Assembly (NCBI RefSeq): GCF_023634645.1
Contig: NZ_JAMKMR010000003.1
Location: forward strand, 124,001 to 188,000
Direction of reading: 5' to 3'
Length of the DNA stretch: 64,000 nt
Source: Vibrio sinus
GTDB taxonomy: Bacteria; Pseudomonadota; Gammaproteobacteria; Enterobacterales; Vibrionaceae
Part shown: positions 16,746 to 25,174 of the stretch, one piece after another
Layout of the letters: every line of letters starts with the position of its first letter
Numbering within the stretch: position 1 is the first letter of the stretch
Made by a program: the position numbers and the translations under genes
The notes under the pieces: model-generated
What the model was told of the DNA's origin: nothing
What the model saw: the letters and a program-made list of their open reading frames with translations, nothing else
The model's database searches: none

Positions 16746-17825
16746 CTAGCTCTCTGGATTATCCACTCGATACCAAAAACATCGCTTGATATTGGTACGA
16801 TTATCAAACATCCAAGAATACTGACAACTGCTATCGTAACTATAGCGCCCAACATCCACGCGATAGGGGCCAAACCATACATTTTGTAATGACTGGAAAC
16901 GGCCATCTAGTAATAGAGAAAAATGTAGGTGAGGTCCGGTGGATGAGCCTCCCTGGCATAACGCCTCATTTCTTTGAGTGGCGTAAGTACCTAAGCGGTC
17001 ATTTTTTTCAACCCATGCTCTATTTTGTACCTCAATACCATCCATGTGGTAATAGTTAGTCGCCCAACCATCTGGGTGGGTGACTCTTAACTGGCAGCGA
17101 GAAAAGACTGAAACGTAGCCTTCGTGTGCTGCGGTGACACTGTAGGTTTCACCTCCCCAACGTGGCCAGTCGTAGGATACGTCAACGGAAGAGAGTGGAA
17201 AGCCAGAGCCTGTATGGGAATGGGGGCCATTTGGTACCCAACGATAGCCAATTCTCCAAGGCCACTGCATGTTGGGAGGCGAGCTTTGTGAATCACGTTC
17301 AACCATTTTGGGTTCACCGAACCATCTATGATAAACATCAAGCCACGTGGGCCACAGATCTGGTTGATTTAACTCAACCATAATCGCGTAGGTAGCCGCA
17401 TTGTCACTAGAAAATGATTGTTCTTTAATGTGGTAATAATATTGTGATAAGTGGCTTGCGACTAGCTTTAGCTCTTCTGTGTAGTACTGTATCGATGCTT
17501 CGGTTGCAGGATCTTCAGGGGACCAGTCGTGGTTTATTGCTAGTGTTGTGAGTAGTACTCTTGGATCAATGCCCATAGCACCACTCCAATGTTGTAGGCT
17601 TTCTTCTAGCGCCAACCAGGTTGGGTAGTCTGAGAAATAATCCGCCATGATAAACGGATTTCGAATTGGTTGATAAACAAAGTTATCCTCGGGTATCGAT
17701 GTGGTGATGTTTTGCTGACTCAGAGTATCAATGTCAATCCTACTAGTGTCGCTAACAGACACAAGCGAATGAGATAATCCTTGAATACTCCATAGCAAAG
17801 CAAAAGGTGTTATCAGTATTTTCAT
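16746..17825 (-). CDS. lasA: LasA-type M23 zinc endopeptidase (staphylolysin-like)
   Basis: Secreted beta-lytic metalloendopeptidase. The start at 17825 (GGAG 8 nt upstream) is preferred over an in-frame ATG at 17858; it gives a clean signal peptide (MKILITPFALLWSIQGLSHS). A propeptide of about 170 residues follows, then the mature enzyme from about MQWPWRIGYRW. The zinc site and catalytic motifs match Pseudomonas LasA: GPHSHTGSGFP (His), SSVDVSYDWPRWGG (Asp), GWATNYYHMD (His) and SSTGPHLHFSLL (HxH). Conserved Cys pairs are present. LasA cleaves pentaglycine or Gly-Gly bonds, lysing staphylococci and assisting elastolysis. The match to LasA across the whole mature region is strong, from memory of the family. 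Single gene. Confidence 0.92.
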   Translation of the reverse strand: MKILITPFALLWSIQGLSHSLVSVSDTSRIDIDTLSQQNITTSIPEDNFVYQPIRNPFIMADYFSDYPTWLALEESLQHWSGAMGIDPRVLLTTLAINHDWSPEDPATEASIQYYTEELKLVASHLSQYYYHIKEQSFSSDNAATYAIMVELNQPDLWPTWLDVYHRWFGEPKMVERDSQSSPPNMQWPWRIGYRWVPNGPHSHTGSGFPLSSVDVSYDWPRWGGETYSVTAAHEGYVSVFSRCQLRVTHPDGWATNYYHMDGIEVQNRAWVEKNDRLGTYATQRNEALCQGGSSTGPHLHFSLLLDGRFQSLQNVWFGPYRVDVGRYSYDSSCQYSWMFDNRTNIKRCFWYRVDNPES

Positions 17826-18138
17826 TATTTTCTCCAACCAACTAGTTTTAGTAAGCATTAAGTCGTTACTTTCGGGCTCGAGCCTATAACCGAGTAACCT
17901 CGCTCTGATTTACGAGGCTTGGCGTCACTTAAATAAAAGTTCTGATAGCATGACTATTTGGTTTTTTCCGAACCACTTTAATAGTCTAAGCAGGATAAAA
18001 ACTTTTACTAAAATCAAGTAGAATGATGTACTGTAAACGTTTAATGACGGTATGGAGAATAAATGTGTACTCAATTGTATCATTATTCTAGTGATATGGT
18101 GAATGTTAGTCTATTTCTCCTAATAAAAACGCTTAACC
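17826..18138. other. Gene-free region upstream of lasA
   Basis: 313 bp with the lasA promoter region on the minus strand. AT-rich from 17930, with no ORF of substance and no recognised RNA or repeat. Confidence 0.4.
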
Positions 18139-18175
18139 TAGGCTTTATTGAGTTTTTCATTTTCAACAAAGCCTA
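18139..18175 (-). terminator. Terminator of the SMR pump gene
   Basis: Arms TAGGCTTT (18139-18146) and AAAGCCTA (18168-18175), extended by ATTG/CAA pairs, lie 6 nt beyond the stop of the minus-strand gene. Confidence 0.5.
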
Positions 18176-18181
18176 ATTCAC

Positions 18182-18517
18182 TCAGTGAAAGACAGAGTTA
18201 GAGAATACTTGAATAATGATAATTCCTAGTGCAATAAAGCTAAGGCCGATTAAAGCTTGAGTATCTAAGTGCTGTTGGTAGACAAAAAAAGATATCGCAG
18301 ATACTAAAAATATACCGCTACCAGCCCAAATCGCATAAGCGATACCGATATTCATGGTTTTTACTACTTGTGATAGACCGTAGAATGAAACCGAATATCC
18401 AATCAGCACCACTACACTAGGACCTAGTCGGGTAAATCCTTCGGAAGCTTTCATCATTGTTGTCGCGACAGTTTCAGCCAAAATAGAGATTATTAATATG
18501 AAATGGACACTTTGCAT
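18182..18517 (-). CDS. Small multidrug resistance (SMR/EmrE-type) efflux protein
   Basis: 111 residues with four membrane helices, the standard SMR size. TM1 carries the essential membrane-embedded glutamate in LAETVATTMMKAS (Glu15). The conserved AYAIWAGSGIFLVSAISFF segment, seen as IGIAYAIWAGSG, is also present. Such antiporters work as antiparallel dimers, exchanging protons for quaternary ammonium compounds, polyamines or guanidinium. The neighbours give no hint of the substrate, and no guanidine riboswitch was seen upstream. Single minus-strand gene. Confidence 0.93.
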   Translation of the reverse strand: MQSVHFILIISILAETVATTMMKASEGFTRLGPSVVVLIGYSVSFYGLSQVVKTMNIGIAYAIWAGSGIFLVSAISFFVYQQHLDTQALIGLSFIALGIIIIQVFSNSVFH

Positions 18518-18796
18518 ATTTATTTCTTTTAATTAGGAATACCTTATTCTATCGGGGTTAGATTAAAAATTTTGTCTTATCTTTGTAATAGACTGTCACA
18601 TTAAACAATGTGGTTAATTCTGTTCAGATATGATCTTTAACATGTATTAAATTATATTAATTAGAGGCTTGTTCGTATGAGCCTTAGCCAATAACACTAT
18701 GACAATACTTGGACAAATTAATGCAATTTAAATACTGATATAAATAACAATAAAAATAAGAATACTCGCCTTTTCTAATCAATAGGCGATGTTACA

Positions 18797-19345
18797 TTGA
18801 AAAAATATTGTATATGGCTCTATGCTTCATTGAGCTTAATAGTGAGTTCCGCATTTGTACATGCAGGCTCTGATACTTTAAAACAATTTGGTGATGTTGC
18901 TCAGTTTGGTGTACCTCTGGCTGCGGGGTCTATCGCTATATTAAAGGGTGACGAGGAAGGCTTGTTTCAGTTAGTGGAGGGGGCAATGTATACGTCCTTA
19001 GCTACCCACGCGATGAAGGCATCTGTGAGCGCGCAGCGGCCTGATGGCTCTTCATATGATTCTTTCCCCTCTGGTCATACGTCTGCTGCGACACAAGGCG
19101 CAGCATTTTTGCAATTTCGCTATGGATGGGAATATGGTTTACCTGCTTACGCCATCGCTTCCGTTGTTGGGTATTCAAGGGTGGACGCAGATAGGCACTA
19201 TTGGAGAGACGTCGGAGCTGGAGCCATTTTGGCTACAGGGATACAGTATGCAGTTACTAATATGGGTTACTCTATGACCAATGTTGTAATAATGCCATAC
19301 TTCAAAGGGAAAGAAACCGGGGTGCATGCAAGGATAGAGTTCTAA
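18797..19345 (+). CDS. PAP2-family phosphatase, exported
   Basis: 182 residues starting at TTG (AGGCGA-like site upstream); this is the only start that gives the proper signal peptide MKKYCIWLYASLSLIVSSAFVHA in-frame. The three acid-phosphatase motifs are present: KASVSAQRP (KxxxxxxRP), SFPSGHTSAA (PSGH) and SRVDADRHYWRDV (SRxxxxxHxxxD). The two His and the Arg form a vanadium-haloperoxidase-like phosphatase site acting on lipid phosphates such as phosphatidic acid or undecaprenyl pyrophosphate in the periplasm. The soluble-looking ends suggest few membrane helices. Followed by a GC hairpin. Confidence 0.9.
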   Translation: MKKYCIWLYASLSLIVSSAFVHAGSDTLKQFGDVAQFGVPLAAGSIAILKGDEEGLFQLVEGAMYTSLATHAMKASVSAQRPDGSSYDSFPSGHTSAATQGAAFLQFRYGWEYGLPAYAIASVVGYSRVDADRHYWRDVGAGAILATGIQYAVTNMGYSMTNVVIMPYFKGKETGVHARIEF

Positions 19346-19393
19346 TTCTCTTTTGGGCTACCTGGTAAAGTGCGAAATAGTCGAGAGTAAGTA

Positions 19394-19411
19394 CCGCCTG
19401 GTCTCAGGCGG
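19394..19411 (+). terminator. Terminator after the PAP2 gene
   Basis: Perfect arms CCGCCTG (19394-19400) and CAGGCGG (19405-19411) with a 4-nt loop, followed by CGCTTGTATAT. Confidence 0.5.
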
Positions 19412-19472
19412 CGCTTGTATATAGAATAACAACTATTTCGATTATTTAGGCTATTTATAGAATGTATTAACC

Positions 19473-20174
19473 TCATAATAAATCAGGTATAAACTTATAC
19501 CCTTTATTCCGGACAGTGACAATATGCTTGGGCGTGGCTGATAGATCACCTAACTTTTTTCTCAATACCATTATCTTGCAATCAACCGAACGATCTAGAC
19601 CGTCATATTCGCGTCCACGCAGACAGCTTAATAGTTGGCTCCTTGAGAGCACTTCATAAGGGTTTGATGCCAATTTCCAAAGTAGCTCAAATTCACTTAT
19701 GGTTAATGGTATGGGCTGTTTGTGAAATTGACACACTTTACGGGTCCCATTTAAGTGGAGTTGGCCATAATTAAGAATGTTCGAGTGGCCAAGTTGGGGT
19801 ACTTGCTTTAGCCTTCTAAGTAACGTCCGTATTCTAGCCAACAGCACTCGTGGTTGAATAGATTTGACGATAAAATCATCGGCTCCTAATTCCAAAGCGA
19901 CTACGTGGTCATAGTCATCATTTTTCGCTGATAATATCAATATATTACCTAAATAGTTGCACCGAATCTGCCGACATACTGCTAATCCATAGTAGCGTGG
20001 CGGCATCAAATCGAGCAGTAAGGTGCCAGGTTGCTTTTCTATTATATCTTCAATGGCAATTTCGCTAATTTGATAAGAGGTGACATCAAATTTTTGGAAG
20101 GTGAAATAGTCTGACAATAATTGACGAAACTTTGGATCGCCTTCGATGATAAAAATCGAGTTATTATCTAACAT
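19473..20174 (-). CDS. OmpR/PhoB-family response regulator (no adjacent kinase)
   Basis: 233 residues: receiver domain with phospho-acceptor Asp55 (TLLLDLMPPR) and the conserved switch LELGADDFIVK, then a Trans_reg_C winged helix from about residue 135 (LTISEFELLWKLASNPYEVLSRSQLLSCLRG, DRSVDCKIMVLRKKLGD, IVTVRNKGYKFIPDL). The usual acidic pair after the first strand is reduced to EGDP, and the lysine is followed by Ser rather than Pro. No histidine kinase lies nearby, so the partner must be encoded elsewhere or the protein acts without one. The targets are unknown; the neighbouring PAP2 and YiiX-like genes are separated by terminators. Confidence 0.92.
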   Translation of the reverse strand: MLDNNSIFIIEGDPKFRQLLSDYFTFQKFDVTSYQISEIAIEDIIEKQPGTLLLDLMPPRYYGLAVCRQIRCNYLGNILILSAKNDDYDHVVALELGADDFIVKSIQPRVLLARIRTLLRRLKQVPQLGHSNILNYGQLHLNGTRKVCQFHKQPIPLTISEFELLWKLASNPYEVLSRSQLLSCLRGREYDGLDRSVDCKIMVLRKKLGDLSATPKHIVTVRNKGYKFIPDLL

Positions 20175-20220
20175 AAGGCTTAAACTTTTTAGTGTTGAAT
20201 TAAATATCGGTTAGTATTTC

Positions 20221-20234
20221 GCGGCTTGAGCCGC
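20221..20234 (-). terminator. Short GC hairpin upstream of the response regulator
   Basis: GCGGCT-TG-AGCCGC, a tight perfect hairpin between two minus-strand genes. It may be an extra stop for the YiiX-like transcript or a leader structure for the regulator. Confidence 0.35.
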
Positions 20235-20387
20235 GTATGTGGGTTTTAGTTTTTGGGGTATCTATAGATTGGTAAACAAGTTAAAGAGCGGAAAGACAAT
20301 AATAAAACACTGAATATAAGCCAGTGCCATGTGAGTGAATTTTTGAAATTCATGCAGGCTCGAAGAGTAGGGCAAACTAGCGCAGAT

Positions 20388-20413
20388 CTGCGAGAGGTTT
20401 GACACTCTCGCAG
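20388..20413 (-). terminator. Terminator of the YiiX-like gene
   Basis: Perfect 9-nt arms CTGCGAGAG (20388-20396) and CTCTCGCAG (20405-20413) with an 8-nt loop, about 50 nt past the stop of the minus-strand gene. Confidence 0.5.
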
Positions 20414-20461
20414 TATGGATTTAGTGCTAGGAATCTGCGCTACAAGCGAGTTCGCACATAT

Positions 20462-21421
20462 TTAAGGTTGAGGCTTTGTTAGTCGGCCAACTTTCACAAG
20501 ATTTGGACTTGATTGAAGATCATGCGGTGTGACCATTTCAGGTGATACCAGACGGTTTGCACCAAGTGTTATTGAGTCTTCGTTCAACATGTCTAAATCA
20601 GGATATATTTCTCTGTACAGAGATTCAAGGTAATCAATTGCCCTATTAATTTCCTCATCTTTGTTGTCACCTGATCTCAGGGTAATGGTGGCACTGTCAG
20701 TTACGAAACTGTCCTGAGCGCTAAGCAGATCTAGGCTGCTTTCTCGACACCACTTCTCAAGCATCATGATTGTTTCATTAACTTCGTGCTTTCGAGTGAT
20801 GTTTTCGGCCATATGCTCAAGTTCAAGCGCTGGTGAACCAATCACGCCTTTAATCGTTAAGCCATATTTCATTTCAGGTGGGGCTTCATAAAATGCTCGA
20901 TAGACTAATTCCGAACACACTACAGCTTTCGTTTTCTTGGCCAGAAGTTTATTCAGAAGTATGTACATTCCAGAAATAATGGTGCGTGTGAATTTTTTAC
21001 CGATATGAGTAATTGGCATTTTGCGTAGTACGATTAGTACGCCAACCAAATACAGCTGATTGGTTGCGTAATCTTTACCTAAATAACTACGTGCACGATC
21101 AATGACGGGTGATACTGGCCAGTCAGGTTGAGAAAATGGAATTCCCGAGTCTGATTTAAATCTATAAACATCTACATATTCTTGTGAGTCTACTTGATCC
21201 TGAAGGGACACAGCGTGCACCCCTGTATCTGGACCACCAGCTTGGATAATACATTCACCGTCAAAGAATGCCGCGTGACTGTAATCTCCGCCATCTATCT
21301 GTTTGATAAGCCAGGATATCCAGCTACGGTCACCGCCATAAGATAACAATACGTCACCAGCTTGAACCTCATTAATCTTAATCTCTTTAGTATTTTCTAC
21401 GATCTGACTTTTGTTGTGCAT
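20462..21421 (-). CDS. YiiX/YebB-like permuted NlpC/P60 cysteine hydrolase
   Basis: About 319 residues from the ATG at 21421, chosen because GGAG lies 9 nt upstream; an in-frame ATG at 21472 has no such site. N-terminal half: AGDVLLSYGG, WLIKQIDGGDYSHAAFFDG (catalytic His) and RARSYLGKDYA. Then comes VVCSELVYRAF, with the catalytic Cys after the His as in the circularly permuted papain-like YiiX/G6R hydrolases. The C-terminal 110 residues (LEKWCRESSLDLLSAQDSF onward) are not recognised. There is no signal peptide. Members cleave amide or acyl bonds in lipids or peptides; the substrate here is unknown. Single gene. Confidence 0.78.
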   Translation of the reverse strand: MHNKSQIVENTKEIKINEVQAGDVLLSYGGDRSWISWLIKQIDGGDYSHAAFFDGECIIQAGGPDTGVHAVSLQDQVDSQEYVDVYRFKSDSGIPFSQPDWPVSPVIDRARSYLGKDYATNQLYLVGVLIVLRKMPITHIGKKFTRTIISGMYILLNKLLAKKTKAVVCSELVYRAFYEAPPEMKYGLTIKGVIGSPALELEHMAENITRKHEVNETIMMLEKWCRESSLDLLSAQDSFVTDSATITLRSGDNKDEEINRAIDYLESLYREIYPDLDMLNEDSITLGANRLVSPEMVTPHDLQSSPNLVKVGRLTKPQP

Positions 21422-21777
21422 ATGAATCATCTCCAAATTTAGACTACGGGAGGTCCCATTGAGTAGCTTCATTCACGAAGCTGATGATATTTATATCACT
21501 TTGATTTCTAACGAACTGTAAGAGCTTGTCATTGCTTGTAGGAGGGTTGTATGGCTTTACTCAAGTAACCGATACAATCTGTATGCTCTATGGCCAAATT
21601 GCTGCAAGAAGTAACTTGGGGGAAATAACAAGCAAAATATAAGTTTTAGCTTAATAACTAGCCTGTCACATATATATCATTTGATTAACACTACTTGATG
21701 CGTCAATATCCCTTTCCTATTAGTTATTTTGCAATAACGGTATGACATATCGTTAATTTCATTAAAGGGACATAGAA
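21422..21777. other. Divergent promoter region, no gene
   Basis: 356 bp between the YiiX-like gene and the endonuclease gene. Contains both promoters and nothing else recognisable; the last 100 bp are AT-rich. Confidence 0.4.
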
Positions 21778-22551
21778 ATGAAACTGAGAACATTTGGCCT
21801 AGTTACTGCCATTGGGTTGACGTTTTCCGCTGGCGCGTATGCAGAAAACTGTTTGGATGGCTGCCCGACTGGGGACAATAACGGCCAAACGATCACACGG
21901 CCAATTTACACATTGAAAAACAACGCGAAGACAAAGTTCGCCGATTGGGTGGCGTATCATGTGACACAAAGTACGATCAGTGGGCCATCGAGGCATCGAG
22001 ATTGGAAAACCGACCCGGATTTGAACTCAGCCAACACGTTGTCACCTAGTGACTATAAAGATGCTCATGCGGTCATTCATACCGACCGTGGCCATCAGGC
22101 ACCGATAGCATCTTTTAGTAACTCGCCTGATTGGGAAATGACCAATTACCTCTCTAACATTACGCCACAAGCGTCAGACTTAAATGAAGGCCCATGGGCG
22201 AGACTCGAGGGAGCGGTCAGAGACTACGTTAAGCAAGGGCATGATGTGTACGTGGTAACTGGGCCTTTGTATGAAAGTTACTTCGCAACCTTACCTGATT
22301 CGAGCAAAACAGCGACTATTCCTTCTGGATACTTTAAAGTGATTGCGGAAAAACAAGCAGATGGTGTACACGCTTCAGCCTTTATCATGTATCAAGATGC
22401 CGGCAGAAGTGACAACTATTGTGCTTCTGAAGTCACTGTCAGCCAAGTAGAAACAAAATCAGGGTTAGACTTTATGCCGCAACTTTCTTCTAGCGCTAGC
22501 TACGAAATGAAACACAGCCTAGGTGGGCTTACGAAACAACTCGGCTGTTAA
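21778..22551 (+). CDS. Secreted DNA/RNA non-specific endonuclease (NucA/EndA type)
   Basis: 257 residues with a Sec signal peptide (GLVTAIGLTFSAGAYA). The beta-beta-alpha-metal nuclease signature is HTDRGHQAPIASF (catalytic His in DRGH). It is followed by the magnesium-binding stretch TNYLSNITPQASDLNEGPW and RLEGAVRDYV, then VVTGPLY, all as in Serratia nuclease. Four cysteines (CLDGC near the mature N-terminus, YCASE, and the final GC) could form disulfides. It cleaves DNA and RNA without sequence preference outside the cell, serving nutrient recovery or degradation of neutrophil traps. Strong hairpin after the gene. Confidence 0.94.
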   Translation: MKLRTFGLVTAIGLTFSAGAYAENCLDGCPTGDNNGQTITRPIYTLKNNAKTKFADWVAYHVTQSTISGPSRHRDWKTDPDLNSANTLSPSDYKDAHAVIHTDRGHQAPIASFSNSPDWEMTNYLSNITPQASDLNEGPWARLEGAVRDYVKQGHDVYVVTGPLYESYFATLPDSSKTATIPSGYFKVIAEKQADGVHASAFIMYQDAGRSDNYCASEVTVSQVETKSGLDFMPQLSSSASYEMKHSLGGLTKQLGC

Positions 22552-22593
22552 GTACTTTGAAAGTTATCTCTTCGATTCCTATCTAGCAAAAAT

Positions 22594-22622
22594 GCGCAGC
22601 TTAACGTCCTATTAAGCTGCGC
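22594..22622 (+). terminator. Terminator after the endonuclease gene
   Basis: Perfect 11-nt arms GCGCAGCTTAA (22594-22604) and TTAAGCTGCGC (22612-22622), followed by AATTTGAGTGTTATTTTT. Confidence 0.7.
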
Positions 22623-22780
22623 AATTTGAGTGTTATTTTTGAGCATCTATGTCAGAAAATCGTAATGACAATGTTTGAATAATAATCTTAAGTCACTTGA
22701 ATGTAATGGTTTTCTAAATATTAAACGAGCAATCGTTTGAGTGATTAGTTTAAAATATTTCAATATGATAGTTTATAAAT

Positions 22781-22815
22781 AAAGCGCGCCAAAACTTTTG
22801 TGTTTGGCGCGCTTT
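22781..22815. terminator. Second strong hairpin, 13-bp arms
   Basis: AAAGCGCGCCAAA (22781-22793) and TTTGGCGCGCTTT (22803-22815) are perfectly complementary, with A- and T-runs on the outside, so it can work in either direction. It isolates the next gene from upstream transcription. The 158 bp between this and the previous hairpin are AT-rich and hold no gene. Confidence 0.7.
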
Positions 22816-22820
22816 GTTTA

Positions 22821-22882
22821 TATATCCAAATGACCGCAAGATGCGGTTTTCAGAGCGAATATCTAGAAGCTATTTGGGTATG
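22821..22882. repeat. Short solo copy of the family A palindromic ends
   Basis: Starts TATATCCAAATGACCGCAAGATGC and ends GCTATTTGGGTATG (the first written here as TATATCCAAATGACC plus GCAAGATGC). The ends resemble the terminal repeats of the 1937-2200 element with almost no interior, except CAGAGCGA, which also follows the left end there. A likely internal-deletion derivative. Confidence 0.55.
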
Positions 22883-22964
22883 GCTATTACCTAGAATTCT
22901 TATGCCTTTTCACAATTAGGTACTAGCTACTTTTTCAACTGTCTATATTCAAGAGAGAGATTTC

Positions 22965-25118
22965 ATGAGCAAAATAATTGGCTCGATTGTATTCTTATTT
23001 TATTTCTTCATTTCTTTTCAATCGCAAGCTGCTCAAACTGTTGGACTAAATATCACTTATGTTAACCAATATTTAAATAGTCAAAAACAACATGGACAAG
23101 TTTTAATAAAAAATACCTCAGAAAACCCTTTAATTATTAATAAAATATTGCCAGATACTGCTGGCAATGTTAAACGCTTGAGTTCTAGCACATGCTTGAA
23201 CAACCTATCTATTGGCGTAGGAGGGCACTGTACTATCGATTATCAATACACTTCTTCTAGGCCCATTACGACGACATGGGTTATCCAATACACCACTCAA
23301 AAAACGACGAGTACCAGCTACGCATTTACGGGGTTTACTTACAGTTCCAACGGGTTATACGGAGTGGATATGCCCGTGTATGTTGTCGGGAACCAAACAT
23401 CGAACAATGATGAAGACAAAAGTGGCGTTTATACCGCGGATCGTATAGCGCAAGGTTTTGGTTCGGTAAAGGTGGTTATGCTACCTCCCACGGCCAGTCA
23501 ATGGCCGATTAGTATAGATACCAATCGGTGGCTTTATGATTTTCTTACTCAACTGCGCCTAGACAACGTGAAAGTCACGCTGTTATTGGATAACTACTTT
23601 TCATCCGCATTCCAAAGTTGTGCGCAAAAGGCTATCCACTTTGATGATGCTTCTGATTATGAGTCCTGTATAAGCCCCAATTCTGATAGCAACTCAGTGA
23701 ATGCGGTGAAAGAAGAAATTGACAGTTACAAAAGCTTATTGGGTGACAGTCTGACAGAAATTATCCTGAATAATGAAAGTGGTAATAACTATTTTATTAA
23801 TGCAGGAGAGCAGGGAAGCGATGACAAACCTGTATATTGTGCAGACGGAGGAGGCTGCTACGCAAGAATCAAATCAGAACTATTTTTACTTGAAGCGGTA
23901 AAAGCATTTAAATCAGTATTAAAGCAACCAGGTTATTCCTCTATCGGGTTTGGTTTGGATATTGCGCCAACATTTAACTACGCGGGCTATATGGGGAAGT
24001 ATACGCCTTGTTCTTATGTTGTGATGTCATCCAAGCCGATAAATCGAGCGACAAATTTTATTGGCTCCAGTCCATCGTTTAGTGTGGTTGATACTCGTAC
24101 AGTAAATACATTGCCTGGAACGTTGAGCGATTGTGTCTACGGTGCAGACTGGAAAACGGTTGGTTTTCATATGGATGAACAGGCGTATGCTTTTCAACAA
24201 ATTAGTGACGCTATCTCTGAGCTTGGCTCTTCTGGTTGGAACAAAAAGCCAACGCTGTTCATTAGTGATTATCCTTACTGGGCAAACACGCCAGTTGGAC
24301 AATATGACAAAGAGGCGAGTACTATTTTTGACGCTGTCTCGAAGGCTGCGAGTCAAACAGTAACATCAGGCTCTATGGATTTTTCGGTCAGTGAAATTGG
24401 TTCGCCAAGTAACGAAGTGAACCCAGCAAGCAACGTGGGAGAGGATACTTCAACGACGAAAGGAATACAGGCGATTGATCAAAACCTGCAGCAAATGGCT
24501 GGATTTTTTGCCTCGCCTACATACCATCAACCGAGCAGTGTGTTCTATTGGCAAGCGTTTGATGATTGGGACAATAATCATGCTGGTAATAGTATGCCTG
24601 CAGCGAATAGCGTGAATGCTCATTGGGGCATATTTGATTCGCCTTCATCCAACGCACCGTATCAGGTGAAACAAGTCAACAATCAATTCATCCTATTTCC
24701 GAACTTGATGGACTGGAGTGGGCCAAGCGTGACTCTAAAAAGAGATGACAGTGGCAATCAAACGCTCACGTGGCGTCCTGTAAAGAACACAGCGATATAT
24801 AACGTTAACCACAAATGGTTGGCAGGTGAGAAAGTCAACACGATTTCAGATCTTGAGCAGGTCACTATTGTCGATAGCAGTACTGGTCATCAACTGTATT
24901 CAACTTCGGTGAATTGCCAAGTCGGTAGCCTTAAATCGTGCCAAATTGTTTTGCCTACGCAAGTAAGTCAGTTGCTAGAAAAACATGAAAAGCTGGATAT
25001 TTTGTTAACTTCTACAAAGTCTGCGCAGCATTCGGCGTCAGGAGATACGATTAACGCTTTATCTCAATGTGTCAGCCAGTCGGGTCATTGGAACTGCCAC
25101 ACATTAAGCACACGTTAA
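22965..25118 (+). CDS. Secreted GH17-like glycoside hydrolase
   Basis: 717 residues with a Sec signal peptide (IVFLFYFFISFQSQAA). Residues about 25-120 form a beta-sandwich resembling ASPH/anchoring modules (LSIGVGGHCTIDYQY). The central part looks like a GH17 barrel: SVKVVMLPP, VKVTLLLDNYF, ILNNESGNNYF with Glu271 in the place of the GH17 acid (VGNE), SEIGSPSNE with Glu477 in the place of the nucleophile (ETGWPS), then VFYWQAFDDWDN and NAHWGIFD. A C-terminal beta domain follows from about 590. GH17 enzymes act on beta-1,3-glucans such as laminarin. The overall similarity is by motif only, so treat the substrate as a suggestion. Confidence 0.62.
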   Translation: MSKIIGSIVFLFYFFISFQSQAAQTVGLNITYVNQYLNSQKQHGQVLIKNTSENPLIINKILPDTAGNVKRLSSSTCLNNLSIGVGGHCTIDYQYTSSRPITTTWVIQYTTQKTTSTSYAFTGFTYSSNGLYGVDMPVYVVGNQTSNNDEDKSGVYTADRIAQGFGSVKVVMLPPTASQWPISIDTNRWLYDFLTQLRLDNVKVTLLLDNYFSSAFQSCAQKAIHFDDASDYESCISPNSDSNSVNAVKEEIDSYKSLLGDSLTEIILNNESGNNYFINAGEQGSDDKPVYCADGGGCYARIKSELFLLEAVKAFKSVLKQPGYSSIGFGLDIAPTFNYAGYMGKYTPCSYVVMSSKPINRATNFIGSSPSFSVVDTRTVNTLPGTLSDCVYGADWKTVGFHMDEQAYAFQQISDAISELGSSGWNKKPTLFISDYPYWANTPVGQYDKEASTIFDAVSKAASQTVTSGSMDFSVSEIGSPSNEVNPASNVGEDTSTTKGIQAIDQNLQQMAGFFASPTYHQPSSVFYWQAFDDWDNNHAGNSMPAANSVNAHWGIFDSPSSNAPYQVKQVNNQFILFPNLMDWSGPSVTLKRDDSGNQTLTWRPVKNTAIYNVNHKWLAGEKVNTISDLEQVTIVDSSTGHQLYSTSVNCQVGSLKSCQIVLPTQVSQLLEKHEKLDILLTSTKSAQHSASGDTINALSQCVSQSGHWNCHTLSTR

Positions 25119-25133
25119 TCGATTAGTGTTCAA

Positions 25134-25162
25134 ACAACCCGAGCCTAAACCGCTCGGGTTGT
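25134..25162. terminator. Bidirectional terminator between convergent genes
   Basis: Perfect 11-nt arms ACAACCCGAGC (25134-25144) and GCTCGGGTTGT (25152-25162), placed between the GH17-like gene and the converging 1478-codon gene. Confidence 0.65.
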
Positions 25163-25174
25163 GAATAGACAAAC

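Noticed and set aside
20462..21421. YiiX-like hydrolase as a polymorphic toxin
   Set aside because: No delivery domain, immunity gene or secretion marker nearby; the family is common in bacteria as single genes.
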